Below are positions 6,561-6,903 of a DNA stretch of 6,903 bases, piece by piece (the first letter of the stretch is position 1; every line of letters begins with the position of its first letter). The DNA comes from UBA8437 sp003445035 (GTDB lineage: Bacteria > Planctomycetota > Planctomycetia > Planctomycetales > Planctomycetaceae), in contig CALCHI010000275.1 in NCBI GenBank assembly GCA_937901285.1, positions 1 to 6,903 of the forward strand, read 5' to 3'. A program made the position numbers and the translations under genes. The notes under the pieces were generated by a model. The model saw nothing but the letters and a program-made list of their open reading frames with translations. It was not told the DNA's origin and ran no database searches.

Positions 6561-6647
6561 CCCCTCGGGGCTTCGCAGGTTCGGTTGCATCCGTGAGGTT
6601 GTTCGGCCAATCATGTGCCCCGTTACCAACCAGCTTGTGAGGGATTC

Positions 6648-6903
6648 ATGCGTTTCCGACTCTCGACGAAAAGGCTGTTCCTGTTTGCGGCGGCCTGCCT
6701 GCCGGCACTGTCAGCCACGGCCACGACCAGTGCCCAGGACGCGTTTCCCACGTTCAAGCCCCGGGTCATCGATGCAAATATCGGCAAGGTCTGTTATGCG
6801 GTGACACACGCCGATGTCGATGGTGACGGCAAACGTGACATTGTCGCGGTCAGCGAGAACCGGGTGCTGTGGTACCAGGCTCCCGACTGGAAGCCGCACG
6901 TGA
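6648..6903 (+). CDS. Exported FG-GAP/VCBS repeat protein, N-terminal part (3' end outside window)
   Basis: The first 85 codons of a gene that runs off the right edge. The ATG at 6648 is preceded by GAGGG (6639-6643). Residues 1-29 form a Sec signal peptide: a basic start (MRFRLSTKRL), a hydrophobic core (FLFAAACLPAL), and a likely cleavage after TTSA before QDAF. The mature part contains DVDGDGKRD at residues 56-64, the Asp-rich calcium-binding motif of FG-GAP/VCBS repeats, followed by IVAVSENRVLWYQAP, the usual strand pattern of a propeller blade. Such proteins are typically large extracellular beta-propellers and are abundant in planctomycetes; some carry heme or carbohydrate-related domains further on, which cannot be seen here. 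It is transcribed divergently from the Gfo/Idh gene and shares its control region, hinting at joint regulation. Confidence 0.85.
   Translation, partial: MRFRLSTKRLFLFAAACLPALSATATTSAQDAFPTFKPRVIDANIGKVCYAVTHADVDGDGKRDIVAVSENRVLWYQAPDWKPHV

Larger units (their letters stand above)
6338..6647. other. Divergent intergenic control region
   Basis: This 310-nt stretch separates the start codons of the Gfo/Idh gene (minus) and the FG-GAP gene (plus), so it should contain both promoters. It holds a 9-bp inverted repeat (6434-6459), three TTCGACA copies (6470-6560), a possible minus promoter (6460-6488), and smaller hairpins such as TGCGG/CCGCA (6497-6511) and GGTT/AACC (6551-6562). No convincing sigma70 promoter was found for the plus-strand gene. 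A minus-strand open frame of about 83 codons (6614-6366) crosses the region; it is not annotated as a gene because its last third is Arg/Pro-rich and it overlaps the control elements. Confidence 0.6.

Overview
The window looks like a chromosomal segment of a Planctomycetota bacterium, probably from the Planctomycetia. The main reasons are gene types that are abundant in that phylum: a Tat-exported Gfo/Idh/MocA oxidoreductase with the planctomycete-style C-terminus, a secreted beta-propeller protein of the LFIDDHVV/RTLNRP type, and a secreted FG-GAP/VCBS protein. The GC-rich DNA and the mixed use of Shine-Dalgarno sites also fit. The assignment rests on recognising protein families, not on a marker gene.

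Layout from left to right. Bases 2-130 hold the probable C-terminal tail of a plus-strand membrane protein that enters from the left edge. It converges on a block of four minus-strand genes occupying 252-6337. In transcription order (right to left) these are: a Tat-signal Gfo/Idh/MocA oxidoreductase (6337-4886); a Sec-exported five-bladed-propeller, glycoside-hydrolase-like protein (4699-3200); an AAC(3)-family CoA-dependent N-acetyltransferase (3076-2162); and a sodium:solute symporter (2156-252). The last two genes are only 5 nt apart and are probably translationally coupled. The first two gaps (186 and 123 nt) each carry a GC-rich stem-loop without a U-tract just after the upstream stop codon. 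At the right edge a divergent plus-strand gene (6648 onward) encodes the N-terminus of an exported FG-GAP/VCBS protein. The 310-nt divergent region (6338-6647) contains a perfect 9-bp inverted repeat, three copies of TTCGACA, and a possible sigma70-like promoter whose -10 box touches the inverted repeat.

Inferred joint role: two exported carbohydrate-active-type proteins, a cytoplasmic acetyltransferase and a Na+-coupled importer suggest a small uptake and catabolic module for a sugar or an amino sugar. The substrate cannot be read from the sequence. No RNA genes, CRISPR arrays, insertion sequences, phage genes or defence systems were seen. The least ordinary points are the AAC(3)-symporter coupling, the altered motifs in the oxidoreductase and acetyltransferase, and the structured divergent control region.
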